Assembly: GCF_028687955.1 (NCBI RefSeq)
Contig: NZ_JAQTZC010000004.1
Coordinates: forward strand, 1-53,727
DNA: 53,727 nt
From: Acidocella sp.
Lineage (GTDB): Bacteria; Pseudomonadota; Alphaproteobacteria; Acetobacterales; Acetobacteraceae
Direction of reading: 5' to 3'
Within the stretch, counting starts at the first letter, position 1. Each line of letters starts with the position of its first letter. The translations under genes were made by a program, and so were the position numbers. This document shows positions 31,121 through 40,650 of this stretch, piece after piece. A model generated the notes under the pieces. It did not search any database. It worked only from the letters and a program-made list of their open reading frames with translations, and was not told where the DNA came from.

Positions 31121-33832
31121 TCAGGCGGCTTGCGCGGCGGTTTCCTCGGCGTGTTGAGGTTCCTTGCCGAAGAGGAAGTCGATGTCATCAGCGTTGAAGG
31201 CGAGGCCACCGGCTTCGGAGAAGGCGATGCTGGCGAGTTCGGCCTTGCGTTGTTGCAGCTCCAGAATGCGCTCTTCCACCGTATCGACCGCGATCATCTT
31301 GTAGACGAACACGGATTTGGTCTGGCCGATACGGTGCGCGCGGTCTGATGCCTGGTTTTCCACCGCCGGGTTCCACCAGGGGTCGTAATGGATCACGGTG
31401 TCGGCGGAGGTGAGGTTGAGGCCGCGGCCGCCGGCTTTCAGCGAGATGAGGAACAGCGGGACTTCACCGGCCTCGAAGGCGCGGACCGGCTCGGCGCGGT
31501 CGCGCGTGTCGCCGCGCAGCTCCACATAGGGGACGCCCGCTTCAACGAGGCGAGGCTTGATGAGGTCCAGCATGGAGGTGAACTGCGAGAACACCAGAAT
31601 GCGCCGGCCTTCGGGGATCAACTCGCCGATCATTTCCATCAGGTCGTCGAGCTTGGCGGAGCTCTCCGTGCCGCGATTGCCGCCGCCGAGTTTGACCAGG
31701 CGCGGGTCGCAACAGGCCTGGCGGAGTTTGAGCAGGGCATCGAGCACGATGACGCGGCTCTGCGCCAGGGTACGCTCGGCCATCTGGTCGCGCACGGTCT
31801 CATACAGGGTGCCGCGGATGGTTTCGTAGAGCTCGCGCTGGTCGGGTGCCAGGGAGATGCGGCGCAGGATGGTGTGCTTGGGCGGCAGCTCGGTTGCGAC
31901 CTCTGATTTGGTGCGGCGCATGATAAAGGGGGCGATGCGCGAGACGAGCTGGGCGCGGCAGACCGGATCGCCGTTTTTCTCGATGGGGGTGCGGAAGCGT
32001 TTGGTGAAGCCACGGCGGTCGCCCAGCAGGCCGGGCATGAGAAAGGCAAACTGCGACCACAATTCGTCGAGATTGTTTTCGATCGGCGTGCCCGAGAGGC
32101 AGAGCCGGTGTGAGGTGTTGAGCTGGCAGACCGAACGGGTGGCCCGGGCATCGGGGCTCTTGATGGCCTGAGCCTCGTCGAGGGCGACGATGTGCCAGGG
32201 GATCTGCTTCATTTCCTCGATGTCGCGCGTCAGGACCGTATAGGTAGTGATGACGACGTTGATGTCATCAAGCTGCTCGCGGCGCTCATGGCGCTCCATG
32301 CCGTGCAGCACGGCAACTTTGAGATGCGGGGCGAATTTGGCCAGCTCGGCGGTCCAGTTGGCGACCAGGCTGGTGGGCACGACGATGAGCGCTGGGGTGG
32401 TGAGCCGGCCTTCGGCGTGGTCAACACAGATATGGGCGATGGTCTGCGCGGTTTTGCCAAGGCCCATGTCGTCGGCCAGGAAGCCGCCGAGGCCGTGGCC
32501 GGCGAGGTGTTGCAACCAGTCCACGCCGTGCTGCTGGTAGGGGCGCAGGTGGCCCCGGAATTCCTCGGGCACCACGACCGGGATGATCTCAGGCTCGCCG
32601 CGGAAACGCTCGACATAGGCTTCAATGGTGGCGGCGTTCTGCCAGCTGGTGGTGAGAACATCCTCCAGCTCCAGCACCGTGGCGGCGGCGCCGACGGGCA
32701 GGACCAGGGCTTTTTCAGCGGTGCGGCCTGCGGCTTCGATGAGGTCGCCCATGACGGAGAGTAGGCGGCGGATGCGCTCGGCTGGAAGTTTGATGACGCG
32801 GCCGTCATCCATGCTGGTGATGATCTCATCCCCCACGATCTGCGCGGCCTCATAGCCGCCGCGCGCCAGCAGGTGTTCGAGAATGGGCAGCAGGGGGTGG
32901 CGCACGCCATCAATCTCGATGCCGAATTCGAGGCTGAAGCTGCCTTTGATGGCATCCTTCACCGTGACGTCGATATTGCCGACGTTCTCGGCCAGCTGCG
33001 GGCCGAAATTGGCCTCGATGCTGCTCTGCCAGCCAAGCGCCGTGAGCTCGGGGACGCGCACGGCGACGAAATGGTGCCACTGGGCGGCGGCGGTTTCGCC
33101 GCGAAAGACGAGGACGCGCTGGCCACGGGCGGATTTGCCATCGGCGACGCGCATCTGCACGAAATTATCGGGGCGCAGAGCGTCAAGCGCGGCGGCTTCG
33201 GCGGCGGTGTCGCGCCGGATGAAGACGATATGGCCGCCGGATTTGACGCGGATGAACTGGGCGTCGTCGGCGCCGTCAACGCGCACGCCGGCATAATCAA
33301 AGTCGAGCGTCAGCACGTCGATGCTGCGCGGGCGGCCGAATTCATCGGGCGCCTGCAGGCGGCGCAGGCGCAGCACCGGGGTGCAGGGGCGTTCCAGCAC
33401 GGTGGCGCCGGGCTCGGGCGCTTCGGGCAAGACGGGGGCAATGTTGGCGGCGCGCGGGCGGCGGCCACTGGGGCGGATGCGGGTTGGCGGCGGGGCGAAG
33501 GGGCGCTCATGCGCGGGGATGATGGTGTCAATCAGCGATTTGGGCGCGGCCTTGCGCAGCACGGGGAAGCACTCCAGCGCCTTGAGCGCGGTGGCGGCGA
33601 GGTGCTTGCACTTGCTTTCGCCGCAGCTGCATTCGCGCTCGGCGAAGGAGATGCGCTGGCCCATGGTGATAGGGGTGATTTTGGTGGTCCACTTGGCGCC
33701 CATCTGGTTGGTGCCGGTGATGGTCTCGCCATCCAGGGTTACATCGGTCATCTCGGCCATGAACCGGCTGCTGGTGAGAATCTTGGAATCGAATACTTTT
33801 TCCAGATCTTCAGCGGAGTACGCAACCGGCAT
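31121..33832 (-). CDS. SWIM zinc-finger SNF2/Rad54-family ATPase (DEAD/H-box helicase-like)
   Basis: This 903-aa protein has an N-terminal SWIM zinc finger with Cys68-x-Cys70 and Cys75-x-His77. A middle region of about 330 residues lacks recognisable motifs. A SNF2 ATPase core follows: HGVDWLQHLAGHGLGGFLADDMGLGKT (Walker A Lys460), DEAQ (about 550) in place of DEAH, SGTPIENNLDELWS, then the second RecA-like lobe with VFSQFTSMLDLI, LRGDTRDR, LISLKAGGRGLNLTSADTVIHYDPWWNPAVENQASDRAHRIGQ. Such proteins are DNA-dependent ATPases; bacterial SWIM-SNF2 members have no settled role. Start ATG 33832 has AAGGG upstream. It stands alone, with 152 nt to nadE. Confidence 0.92.
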   Translation of the reverse strand: MPVAYSAEDLEKVFDSKILTSSRFMAEMTDVTLDGETITGTNQMGAKWTTKITPITMGQRISFAERECSCGESKCKHLAATALKALECFPVLRKAAPKSLIDTIIPAHERPFAPPPTRIRPSGRRPRAANIAPVLPEAPEPGATVLERPCTPVLRLRRLQAPDEFGRPRSIDVLTLDFDYAGVRVDGADDAQFIRVKSGGHIVFIRRDTAAEAAALDALRPDNFVQMRVADGKSARGQRVLVFRGETAAAQWHHFVAVRVPELTALGWQSSIEANFGPQLAENVGNIDVTVKDAIKGSFSLEFGIEIDGVRHPLLPILEHLLARGGYEAAQIVGDEIITSMDDGRVIKLPAERIRRLLSVMGDLIEAAGRTAEKALVLPVGAAATVLELEDVLTTSWQNAATIEAYVERFRGEPEIIPVVVPEEFRGHLRPYQQHGVDWLQHLAGHGLGGFLADDMGLGKTAQTIAHICVDHAEGRLTTPALIVVPTSLVANWTAELAKFAPHLKVAVLHGMERHERREQLDDINVVITTYTVLTRDIEEMKQIPWHIVALDEAQAIKSPDARATRSVCQLNTSHRLCLSGTPIENNLDELWSQFAFLMPGLLGDRRGFTKRFRTPIEKNGDPVCRAQLVSRIAPFIMRRTKSEVATELPPKHTILRRISLAPDQRELYETIRGTLYETVRDQMAERTLAQSRVIVLDALLKLRQACCDPRLVKLGGGNRGTESSAKLDDLMEMIGELIPEGRRILVFSQFTSMLDLIKPRLVEAGVPYVELRGDTRDRAEPVRAFEAGEVPLFLISLKAGGRGLNLTSADTVIHYDPWWNPAVENQASDRAHRIGQTKSVFVYKMIAVDTVEERILELQQRKAELASIAFSEAGGLAFNADDIDFLFGKEPQHAEETAAQAA

Positions 33833-33882
33833 CAAGCTAACCCTTCAATCCTTTTCGCGCGGCCAGGCTTGGCGCGCGTCCA

Positions 33883-33900
33883 GCCCGCCGCGCGGCGGGC
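33883..33900. repeat. 18-nt perfect GC palindrome upstream of the helicase gene
   Basis: GCCCGCCGCGCGGCGGGC lies in the gap between nadE and the helicase gene. It has no T-tract on either strand, so it is not an intrinsic terminator. It could be a stem in the helicase leader. Confidence 0.5.
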
Positions 33901-33984
33901 CAAAGGGTCTCATAGCCGATATTGTGGAAAAGGGCAGGGGGAAAAGAAAGAATTTTACGCGGGCATGGCTGAATTGTGAGGCAA

Positions 33985-35649
33985 CTATTTTAATAAATTC
34001 GTAAACCCGTTGGTCATCGGGTAGCGGCGGTCACGCCCGAAGGCGCGCAGCGAAATTTTAACGCCGGGGGGAGATTGGCGGCGCTTGTATTCGGCGCGGT
34101 CGAGCAGTTTCCAGATCCGCAGGACGGTGGCGCGCTCAAACCCCTCGGCGGCGACATCCTCGATGCTGGCTTCACCCTCGATGAGGCGGTGCAGGATGCC
34201 GTCGAGAATGTCATAAGGGGGCAGGGAGTCCTGGTCGGTCTGATTTTCCCGCAGCTCGGCACTGGGCGCCTTGGTGATGATGCGCTCTGGCATGGCCGGG
34301 GCGCGCGGGCAGAGCGTGCCGGCGGGGCTGTGCGCGTTGCGCCAGCGCGAAAGCTCGAAAACCGTGGTTTTGTAAATATCCTTGAGGACGGAGTAGCCGC
34401 CGCACATATCGCCATAAAGTGTGGCGTAGCCGACTGACATTTCCGACTTGTTGCCGGTGGTGAGCAGCATGGGGCCGAATTTGTTGGACAGCGCCATGAG
34501 GATGATGCCGCGCGTGCGCGATTGCAGGTTTTCCTCGGTGATGTCGGGTTCACGGCCGGTGAAGGCGGGGGCGAGGGCCTGGGCGAAGGCATTCATGGCA
34601 CCGGAGATGGGGATGGTCTCATAGGGGACGCCCAGCATTTGGGCGCAGGCGGTGGCGTCTTCCAGGGAGTGCGCGGAGGTGTAGGGGCTGGGCAGCATGA
34701 CGGCGCGCACCCGCTCCGACCCTAGCGCATCAGCCGCGACGGCGGCGGAGATGGCGGAATCAATGCCCCCCGAGAGGCCCAGGACCACGCCGGGGAAGCC
34801 GTTTTTGTTCACATAGTCGCGCAGGCCCATCATCATCGCCTGGTAGATCAGCTCCAGCCGGTGCGGCTCGGGCGCGAAGCTGGTTTGGGCGCAGATCAGG
34901 CCGGTGGCCGTGCGGGTCCAATGGGTGAGGGTGAGGGATTCGGCGAAATGCGGGAGCTGGGCGGCGAGGCCGCAGTCGGCGTTGAGGACAAAGGAGGCGC
35001 CGTCAAAGACGATTTCATCCTGCCCGCCGGTGAGCGCGGCGAAGATATAGGGCAGGCCGGTTTCGGCGATGCGCTGGGCGGCGAGCGCGATGCGGGTGTG
35101 CTGCTTGCCGTCCTCAAAGGGGGAGCCGTTGATGGAGAGCAGAAGCTCGGCCCCGGAATCGGCCAGGGTTTTGGGGACGGTTGGGAACCACCAGTCCTCG
35201 CAGATCATCAGGCCGAGGGAGACGCCGCGGAAGTTGATTGGCATGGGGACCGGGCCGGGCGCGAAGACGCGCTTTTCGTCGAACACGCCGTAGTTGGGGA
35301 GTTCGTGTTTTTTGCGCCGCGCGATGATCTTGCCGCCATCGAGCACGAAGGCGGCGTTGTAGAGGCTGGTGCCCTCGCGCCAGGGGGTGCCGATGATGAG
35401 GCCGGGGCCGCCATCGGCTGTGTCCAGCGCCAGCGCCTCGGCGGCGGCCTCGCAAGCGGCGACGAAGGCGGGTTTGAGCACCAGATCCTCCGGTGGGTAG
35501 CCGGAGATGGAGAGTTCGGGCGTGATGAGCAGGTCCGCCCCCATGGCGGCGGCCTGGCGGCGGGCGGCGCGGATGGCGGCGGTGTTTTTATCGATGGCGC
35601 CGAGGTGCAGGTTGAGCTGGGCGATGGCGATTTTAAGTGTGGTGGTCAT
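33985..35649 (-). CDS. nadE: Glutamine-dependent NAD+ synthetase
   Basis: NadE amidates nicotinate adenine dinucleotide to NAD+, using glutamine. It is 554 aa in two parts. The N-terminal nitrilase-type glutaminase has Glu in TPELSISGYPPEDL, Lys in KKHELPNYGVFDEKR and Cys in LMICEDWW. The C-terminal synthetase has the PP-loop LGLSGGIDSAISAAVAADALG, LLTTGNKSEMSVGY, GGYSVLKDIYKT and RIITKAPSAELRENQTDQDSLPPYDILD. It lies 62 nt downstream of pncB on the same strand, so pncB and nadE together make a nicotinate-to-NAD salvage route. The ribosome binding site is weak. Confidence 0.96.
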   Translation of the reverse strand: MTTTLKIAIAQLNLHLGAIDKNTAAIRAARRQAAAMGADLLITPELSISGYPPEDLVLKPAFVAACEAAAEALALDTADGGPGLIIGTPWREGTSLYNAAFVLDGGKIIARRKKHELPNYGVFDEKRVFAPGPVPMPINFRGVSLGLMICEDWWFPTVPKTLADSGAELLLSINGSPFEDGKQHTRIALAAQRIAETGLPYIFAALTGGQDEIVFDGASFVLNADCGLAAQLPHFAESLTLTHWTRTATGLICAQTSFAPEPHRLELIYQAMMMGLRDYVNKNGFPGVVLGLSGGIDSAISAAVAADALGSERVRAVMLPSPYTSAHSLEDATACAQMLGVPYETIPISGAMNAFAQALAPAFTGREPDITEENLQSRTRGIILMALSNKFGPMLLTTGNKSEMSVGYATLYGDMCGGYSVLKDIYKTTVFELSRWRNAHSPAGTLCPRAPAMPERIITKAPSAELRENQTDQDSLPPYDILDGILHRLIEGEASIEDVAAEGFERATVLRIWKLLDRAEYKRRQSPPGVKISLRAFGRDRRYPMTNGFTNLLK

Positions 35650-35711
35650 GGTGATGCCCGTCTGGTTAATGCGGGGGGGTGCCGGCTTGCGCCGGCCTAG
35701 CGGCGTGAAGG

Positions 35712-36854
35712 TCAGCCTGGGTCACGTTTGGCTGGGCGGAGCAAGAATTCGCGGCCGATTTTAACCATCGGCTCGCCATCATAGGCGATGATATCAGCCG
35801 TGGCATAGGTCTCTGACCAGATTTCGGGGATGAAGCTGCCGGTGCCGACCACGTCGATCGGCGTGCTGGCATCGGCCATAACGCTGCATTTTTCCACGCC
35901 GAAGCCCGAGCTGGCGACGATGCGCACACGCTCGAAACCGGCCTGGTTGAGGGATACGCGCATCTTCCAGATGGCGGCAGCCGAGACGCCGGTGCCGATG
36001 AGGTAGCGCAGTTCGTTCTGGCTGCGGTAGCGGCGGAGCGCACCGGGGGCGTGGCGCTCCAGCACGGCGTAGCTCTCCTGCGGGTCGAGCCCTTCGAGAA
36101 ACCGGCCGCCGTGGGTGTCCAGCCGGACGGCCATGCGCCCGGCATGGGCCATTTTGGAGAAATGGCGGCAGACGGCCAGCGCGTCGGTGATCTCGCGGCC
36201 AAAATAATCAACCAGCACGGTGAGGTCGTCATCGGGGAAGGTTTCGGCGAACATTTCCGCGGCCCGCAGGGTGGAGCCAGCGTAGCCGATGAGGGCGTGT
36301 GGCATGGTGCCATAGCCGGTGGGCGCGCCGAAATAATGCGCTGTCCAATCGTTGGCGTTGCCGATGAAGCCTTTGGCGCCCTCTGCCTTGGCGGCGCGCG
36401 AGCCGACGGCGGCGGCGTAGGCCATGATCTCCTGCATCTCGGCCCCGGCGCAGTGGCGTGCGTCCATCGCCAGGAAGGCGGTTTGGGGCAAGGCGACGCA
36501 CATCTGGAAGGCGTTGTGGGCAGCGACGCAGGCGGCGCCGATTTTTTGCAGGATCAGGGTTTCGAGGTCAGTGAGGGCCAGCATGCTGCCGGTGATATAG
36601 ACCAGCGGCTCGCCCGCGCCGACCCATTCGCCCTCTTTGTGCATCAGCTCGATTTCAAAGGTTTCGCCGCGTGCGGTGGCCACGGCGTTCAGCCAGTCCA
36701 CCATCAGCGCCGGGGCGCACACCACCGGGCGGCGGAGAAACACCGCGTAGGTGACGCGCTTGTCCCCGAAGCGGGCGATGACCGCGCGCGTGCGGTTAAA
36801 ATAGGCATCCGTGCGCGCGGTGATTTCCGCCTCGTTGAGCGGGGAAAGGCTCAT
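35712..36854 (-). CDS. pncB: Nicotinate phosphoribosyltransferase
   Basis: PncB converts nicotinate and PRPP to nicotinate mononucleotide for NAD salvage. It is 380 aa with [84 protein letters not shown] (substrate-binding GTMPHAL), [11 protein letters not shown] and RLDTHGGRF, and a glycine phosphate loop ([10 protein letters not shown]). The size fits the short bacterial class. Its ATG overlaps the stop of the upstream DAHP synthase gene (ATGA), an odd aromatic/NAD coupling; nadE follows. Confidence 0.9.
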   Translation of the reverse strand: MSLSPLNEAEITARTDAYFNRTRAVIARFGDKRVTYAVFLRRPVVCAPALMVDWLNAVATARGETFEIELMHKEGEWVGAGEPLVYITGSMLALTDLETLILQKIGAACVAAHNAFQMCVALPQTAFLAMDARHCAGAEMQEIMAYAAAVGSRAAKAEGAKGFIGNANDWTAHYFGAPTGYGTMPHALIGYAGSTLRAAEMFAETFPDDDLTVLVDYFGREITDALAVCRHFSKMAHAGRMAVRLDTHGGRFLEGLDPQESYAVLERHAPGALRRYRSQNELRYLIGTGVSAAAIWKMRVSLNQAGFERVRIVASSGFGVEKCSVMADASTPIDVVGTGSFIPEIWSETYATADIIAYDGEPMVKIGREFLLRPAKRDPG

Positions 36855-38242
36855 GCGCTTGGGCGCTTGGCCCGGCGGGTTTTCAGCTCCTCGGCGAGGA
36901 AGAAGGCGAGTTCCAGCGCCTGTTCGGCGTTCAGCCGCGGGTCACAGGAGGTCTCGTAGCGGTTGGCGAGATCGGCTTCAGAGAGGCCGCGCGCGCCGCC
37001 GGTGCATTCGGTGACGTCCTGCCCCGTCATTTCCATGTGTGCGCCGCCGGCGATGGTGCCTTCGGTGGCATGGGCGGCGAAGAAGCTCTTCAGCTCGGAG
37101 ACGATGGCCTCATAGCGCCGGGTTTTAAGCTTTTGCGCGGTGCTGATGGTGTTGCCGTGCATGGGGTCGCACATCCAGACCGGGGTGCGCCCGGCGGCTT
37201 TGACCGCGCGCAGCAGGGCGGGGAGCTTTTCCTCCACCTTATCGGCGCCCATGCGGGAAATAAGGGAGAGGCGGCCAGGCTCGTTGCTGGGGTCCAGCCG
37301 GTCCATCAGGCGCAGCAGGTCGTCCGCCTCCATGCTGGGGCCGACCTTCATGCCGATCGGGTTGCGGATGCCGCGCATGAACTCGACATGCGCGCCGTCC
37401 AGCTGGCGGGTGCGGTCGCCGATCCACAGGTAATGCGCCGAGCAGGCGTAATAGTCGCCGGAGGTGGAATCCAGCCGGGTGAGGGCCTGCTCGTAGGGCA
37501 GCAGGAGGGATTCGTGACTGGTATAGAAATCAGTCTCGCGGATTTGCGGTGCGGAGATGCTGGTGAGGCCGCAGGCGCCCATGAAGGCCAGAGTCTCATC
37601 GATGCGCGCCGAGAGGTCGCGGTAGCGCGCGGCCAGGGGCGATTTCTCGACGAAATCAAGGTTCCAGCGGTGGACTTCATGCAGGTCGGCATAGCCGCCG
37701 GAGGCAAAGGCGCGCAGCAGGTTGAGCGTGCCGGCGGACTGGAAATAGCCGAATTCCATACGCGTGGGGTCGGGGATGCGGGCCTGGGCGGAGAATTCCG
37801 GGCCGTTGACGATGTCGCCACGGTAGGAGGGCAGGGAAACGCCGTCGATCGTCTCGGTGTCCGAGGACCGTGGCTTGGCGAACTGGCCGGCCATGCGGCC
37901 GAGTTTAACCACCGGCATGGAGCCGCCAAAGCTGAGCACTACGGCCATTTGCAGCAGGACGCGGAAGGTGTCGCGGATGATGTTGGCGGTGAAGTCGCCA
38001 AAACTCTCCGCGCAGTCACCGCCCTGGAGCACGAAGGCTTGGCCGGAGGCGGCGTGGCCGAGCTGCGCCTTCAGGCGGCGGGCCTCGCCTGCGAACACCA
38101 GGGGCGGAAAACGGGTCAGCCGCGCTTCCATCGCCGCCAGCTTGGCCTCGTCGGGGTAGCTTGGCACCTGGCGGATGGGGCAGTTGCGCCAGCTCGCGGG
38201 GGTCCAGCCGGGGGTGAAATGGGCTGGGGTGATCGTGTCCAT
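36851..38242 (-). CDS. 3-deoxy-7-phosphoheptulonate synthase, class II
   Basis: This is the first step of the shikimate pathway, condensing PEP and erythrose-4-phosphate. It is 463 aa, of the class II (plant/Mycobacterium-like) type: [53 protein letters not shown] (metal Cys), [69 protein letters not shown] and [10 protein letters not shown]. Start ATG 38242 has GGAG 7 nt upstream; an extra 10 residues from 38272 look unlikely. It feeds the same pathway as aroA at 876 but is on the opposite strand and 36 kb away. Confidence 0.95.
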   Translation of the reverse strand: MDTITPAHFTPGWTPASWRNCPIRQVPSYPDEAKLAAMEARLTRFPPLVFAGEARRLKAQLGHAASGQAFVLQGGDCAESFGDFTANIIRDTFRVLLQMAVVLSFGGSMPVVKLGRMAGQFAKPRSSDTETIDGVSLPSYRGDIVNGPEFSAQARIPDPTRMEFGYFQSAGTLNLLRAFASGGYADLHEVHRWNLDFVEKSPLAARYRDLSARIDETLAFMGACGLTSISAPQIRETDFYTSHESLLLPYEQALTRLDSTSGDYYACSAHYLWIGDRTRQLDGAHVEFMRGIRNPIGMKVGPSMEADDLLRLMDRLDPSNEPGRLSLISRMGADKVEEKLPALLRAVKAAGRTPVWMCDPMHGNTISTAQKLKTRRYEAIVSELKSFFAAHATEGTIAGGAHMEMTGQDVTECTGGARGLSEADLANRYETSCDPRLNAEQALELAFFLAEELKTRRAKRPSA

Positions 38243-38296
38243 TGGGTCTCCAGAGTCCTCGTTGGGGGGCATTATCGCGCGATTTTGCCGTGCTGG

Positions 38297-39664
38297 CTAC
38301 TTGGGGGGCGTCTTTGGTCCGGCAACCCTGGTCTGACTACGCAGGGTGACGAATTCTTCCGCCGCTGTGGGGTGGATGCCGATGGTGCGGTCGAAGTCGG
38401 CCTTGGTCGCCCCGGCGGTGATGGCGATGGCGATGCCCTGCATGATTTCCGGCGCGTCCTCGCCCAGCATATGCGCGCCGATGATTTTATCGGTGGCGGC
38501 GTCTGCCAGCAGTTTCATGATGGTTTTGCGCGGACGGCGCGAGAGGGCGTGGCGCATGGGGGTGAAGCGGGTGAGGAAGACCTTGGTGTCGCCGCGCGCG
38601 GCGGCTTGCTCTTCGGTGAGGCCGACTGTGGCGACCGGCGGGATGGAGAAGACCGCCGTGGGGACATTCTCCAGGCTGATGCTGCGCTTCTTGTTGCCAA
38701 AGAGCGTGTCGGCCAGGGCGTGGCCCTCGGCGGTGGCGACGGGGGTGAGGTTCAGGCGGTCGGTCACATCGCCGATGGCGTAGATATGGGGGGTGGAGGT
38801 GGCGAGGTTTTCGTCGATATGGATGGCGCCGGAGGGGGTGGTTTTCACGCCCGCGGCGGCGAGATTGAGGCCCGAGACATTGGGCGCGCGGCCGGTTGCG
38901 AAAAAAACGAGATCCACCTCCAGCACGCTGCCATCAGAGAGGGTGACATGTTTGGCGCCGTTTGCCGCGTGGATGGATTGCGGCGTGGTGCCGGGGTGCA
39001 GGATGACGCCGTTTTGCGCCAGCTCCAGGGCGAGGCCCTCGCGGATGTCGGCATCGAACCCGCGCAGCGGCAGGGGCTGGCGGTAGATGAGGTGGGTTTG
39101 CGCGCCCAACCCGGCGAATACGCCCGCGAATTCCACCGCGATGTAGCCGCTGCCAACGATGGCGACGCGCTTTGGCATGGCGGGGAGGTAGAAGGCGTCA
39201 TCGGAGACGATGGCCAGCTCCGCGCCGGGAATGGGCAGGCTGGTGGGGTGGCCGCCGGTGGCGATGACGATTTTTTGGGCCGTGATGCGCTGGCCGCCGG
39301 CATCGAGGGTGTGGGCGTCGATGAAGCTGGCTTTGGCCTCGAAGATGGTGGCGCCGGCCTGGTCGAGCAGGCGCTTGTAGATGCCGTTGAGGCGGGTGAT
39401 CTCAGTGTCCTTGGCGGCCAGCAGGGCGGACCAGTCATGCTGGCCTTTGGGCGTGTCCCAGCCGAAGCCGCGCGCGTCTTGCGCCAGGGCGCCGTATTCC
39501 GCCGCCATGACCAGGAATTTTTTCGGCACGCAGCCGATGTTGACGCAGGTGCCGCCCCAGAAGCGGGATTCGGCGACGCCGACACGCGCGCCATGCCCCG
39601 CCGCGATGCGCGCGCAGCGCACACCAGCCGAGCCGCCGCCGATCACGAATAGGTCAAAATCCAA
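38297..39664 (-). CDS. gor: Glutathione-disulfide reductase
   Basis: Gor is an FAD/NADPH enzyme that regenerates reduced glutathione. It is 455 aa with FAD loop DLFVIGGGSAGVRCARIAA, redox disulfide GGTCVNIGCVPKKF, NADPH-binding VAIVGSGYIAVEFAGVF, AIGDVTDRLNLTPVA, and the C-terminal dimer-interface HPTAAEEFVTLRSQ. The chosen start is TTG 39664 (LDFDLFVIGG), with GGAG 7 nt upstream; a GTG at 39694 would add ten residues. The leader carries an inverted repeat (TAGCCGC / GCGGCTA). It pairs functionally with the glutathione peroxidase at 46410, though the two are not in one operon. Confidence 0.93.
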   Translation of the reverse strand: MDFDLFVIGGGSAGVRCARIAAGHGARVGVAESRFWGGTCVNIGCVPKKFLVMAAEYGALAQDARGFGWDTPKGQHDWSALLAAKDTEITRLNGIYKRLLDQAGATIFEAKASFIDAHTLDAGGQRITAQKIVIATGGHPTSLPIPGAELAIVSDDAFYLPAMPKRVAIVGSGYIAVEFAGVFAGLGAQTHLIYRQPLPLRGFDADIREGLALELAQNGVILHPGTTPQSIHAANGAKHVTLSDGSVLEVDLVFFATGRAPNVSGLNLAAAGVKTTPSGAIHIDENLATSTPHIYAIGDVTDRLNLTPVATAEGHALADTLFGNKKRSISLENVPTAVFSIPPVATVGLTEEQAAARGDTKVFLTRFTPMRHALSRRPRKTIMKLLADAATDKIIGAHMLGEDAPEIMQGIAIAITAGATKADFDRTIGIHPTAAEEFVTLRSQTRVAGPKTPPK

Positions 39665-39834
39665 TTTATGCTCCTGAACTGAGATTAGCCGCACCGCGCG
39701 GCGGCGGCTATTATGAATTCTGATCTCTAAGGCTGCGGCCAGGGTTTGGGTGCCCGGGCGAGTCTGCGCCTGTTGTCCATCATCCCCTGAGTTGGCTCAA
39801 GGCCCTCAAGGCGGATTTTCCGGCAAAACATTCC

Positions 39835-40650
39835 TTACCGCGCCGCCTCCCAAACCAAGCGCAGCGCCTGCGCCGCGGCTGCATTGGTTTGCAGCGCCTG
39901 GCCGTCCAGCATGGTCAGCATCCGCACCGAGAGGGCGTTGCCAAGGCAGACACAGGCGGCGCTGAACAAGCTCTCTGGGGGCAACGGCGCTTCATGCGCG
40001 AGGCCGCAGGCCAGGAGGCGTGCGCGCAATGTGCCCGCCAGCGCGCCATCGCGCACGGGAGGCGTTGCCCAGCTGCCGTTTTGCAGCACAAAGAGATTGG
40101 CGGCGCTGGCGGCAACGGCGTCACCCTTGGTGTTCAGCATGATCGCATCCTCCGCGCCGCGCGCCGCCGCTTCCCGCCGGGCGATGATGCTGTCCAGATA
40201 GTTCAGGGATTTGATGTGCGAGAGCGGAGAGAATTCGTTGCGGCGGGTGCTCTGGCAAATAATGGCGGAAATTTCAGGCGCGGCGGCGATGAAGGGGGCG
40301 CAGGTGATGAGGAGCGTGGGCGTGGGGTTGGCCGGCGGCAACAGGCCGCGCGGCCCGGCGCCACGTGTGAGCGTTATGCGCAGTGTGGCGTTCTGGAGGG
40401 CGCTGGCGGCGAGCAAGGCGCTGATGGCGGTCTGAAACTGCGCGCCGCTGAGTGGCACGGCGAGGCCGAGTTGGTCCGCGCCTTGGCGCAGCCGCGCCAG
40501 ATGCAGAGGCAGATGCCGGGGCGCGCCGTTGGCCACGCGGATCGTCTCGAATATGCCGTCACCCAGGGTGAAGCCGCGGTCGGCAGGGCTGATGAGCGCG
40601 CGATCAACCGGACACAGCGCGCCGTTCAGCCAGGCAAACGGCTCAGCCAC
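39835..40650 (-). CDS. pabC: Class IV aminotransferase, probable aminodeoxychorismate lyase
   Basis: This is a PLP fold-type IV enzyme of 271 aa: AWLNGALCPVDRALISPADRGFTLGDGIFETIRV, the PLP lysine in HIKSLNYLDSIIARREAAARGAEDAIMLN, and AASAANLFVLQNG. Fold-type IV includes PabC, branched-chain aminotransferases and D-amino-acid aminotransferases. Its position, overlapping the end of pabB, argues for PabC (pyruvate release from aminodeoxychorismate to give p-aminobenzoate). Starts at GTG 40650 or TTG 40662 are both within the pabB end. Family assignment is firm, substrate less so. Confidence 0.82.
   Translation of the reverse strand: MAEPFAWLNGALCPVDRALISPADRGFTLGDGIFETIRVANGAPRHLPLHLARLRQGADQLGLAVPLSGAQFQTAISALLAASALQNATLRITLTRGAGPRGLLPPANPTPTLLITCAPFIAAAPEISAIICQSTRRNEFSPLSHIKSLNYLDSIIARREAAARGAEDAIMLNTKGDAVAASAANLFVLQNGSWATPPVRDGALAGTLRARLLACGLAHEAPLPPESLFSAACVCLGNALSVRMLTMLDGQALQTNAAAAQALRLVWEAAR

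Noticed and set aside
33883-33900. GC palindrome upstream of the helicase as a terminator for nadE
   Set aside because: nadE is transcribed away from the palindrome towards 33985, and no T-tract follows the stem on the minus strand; it is listed only as a palindrome.
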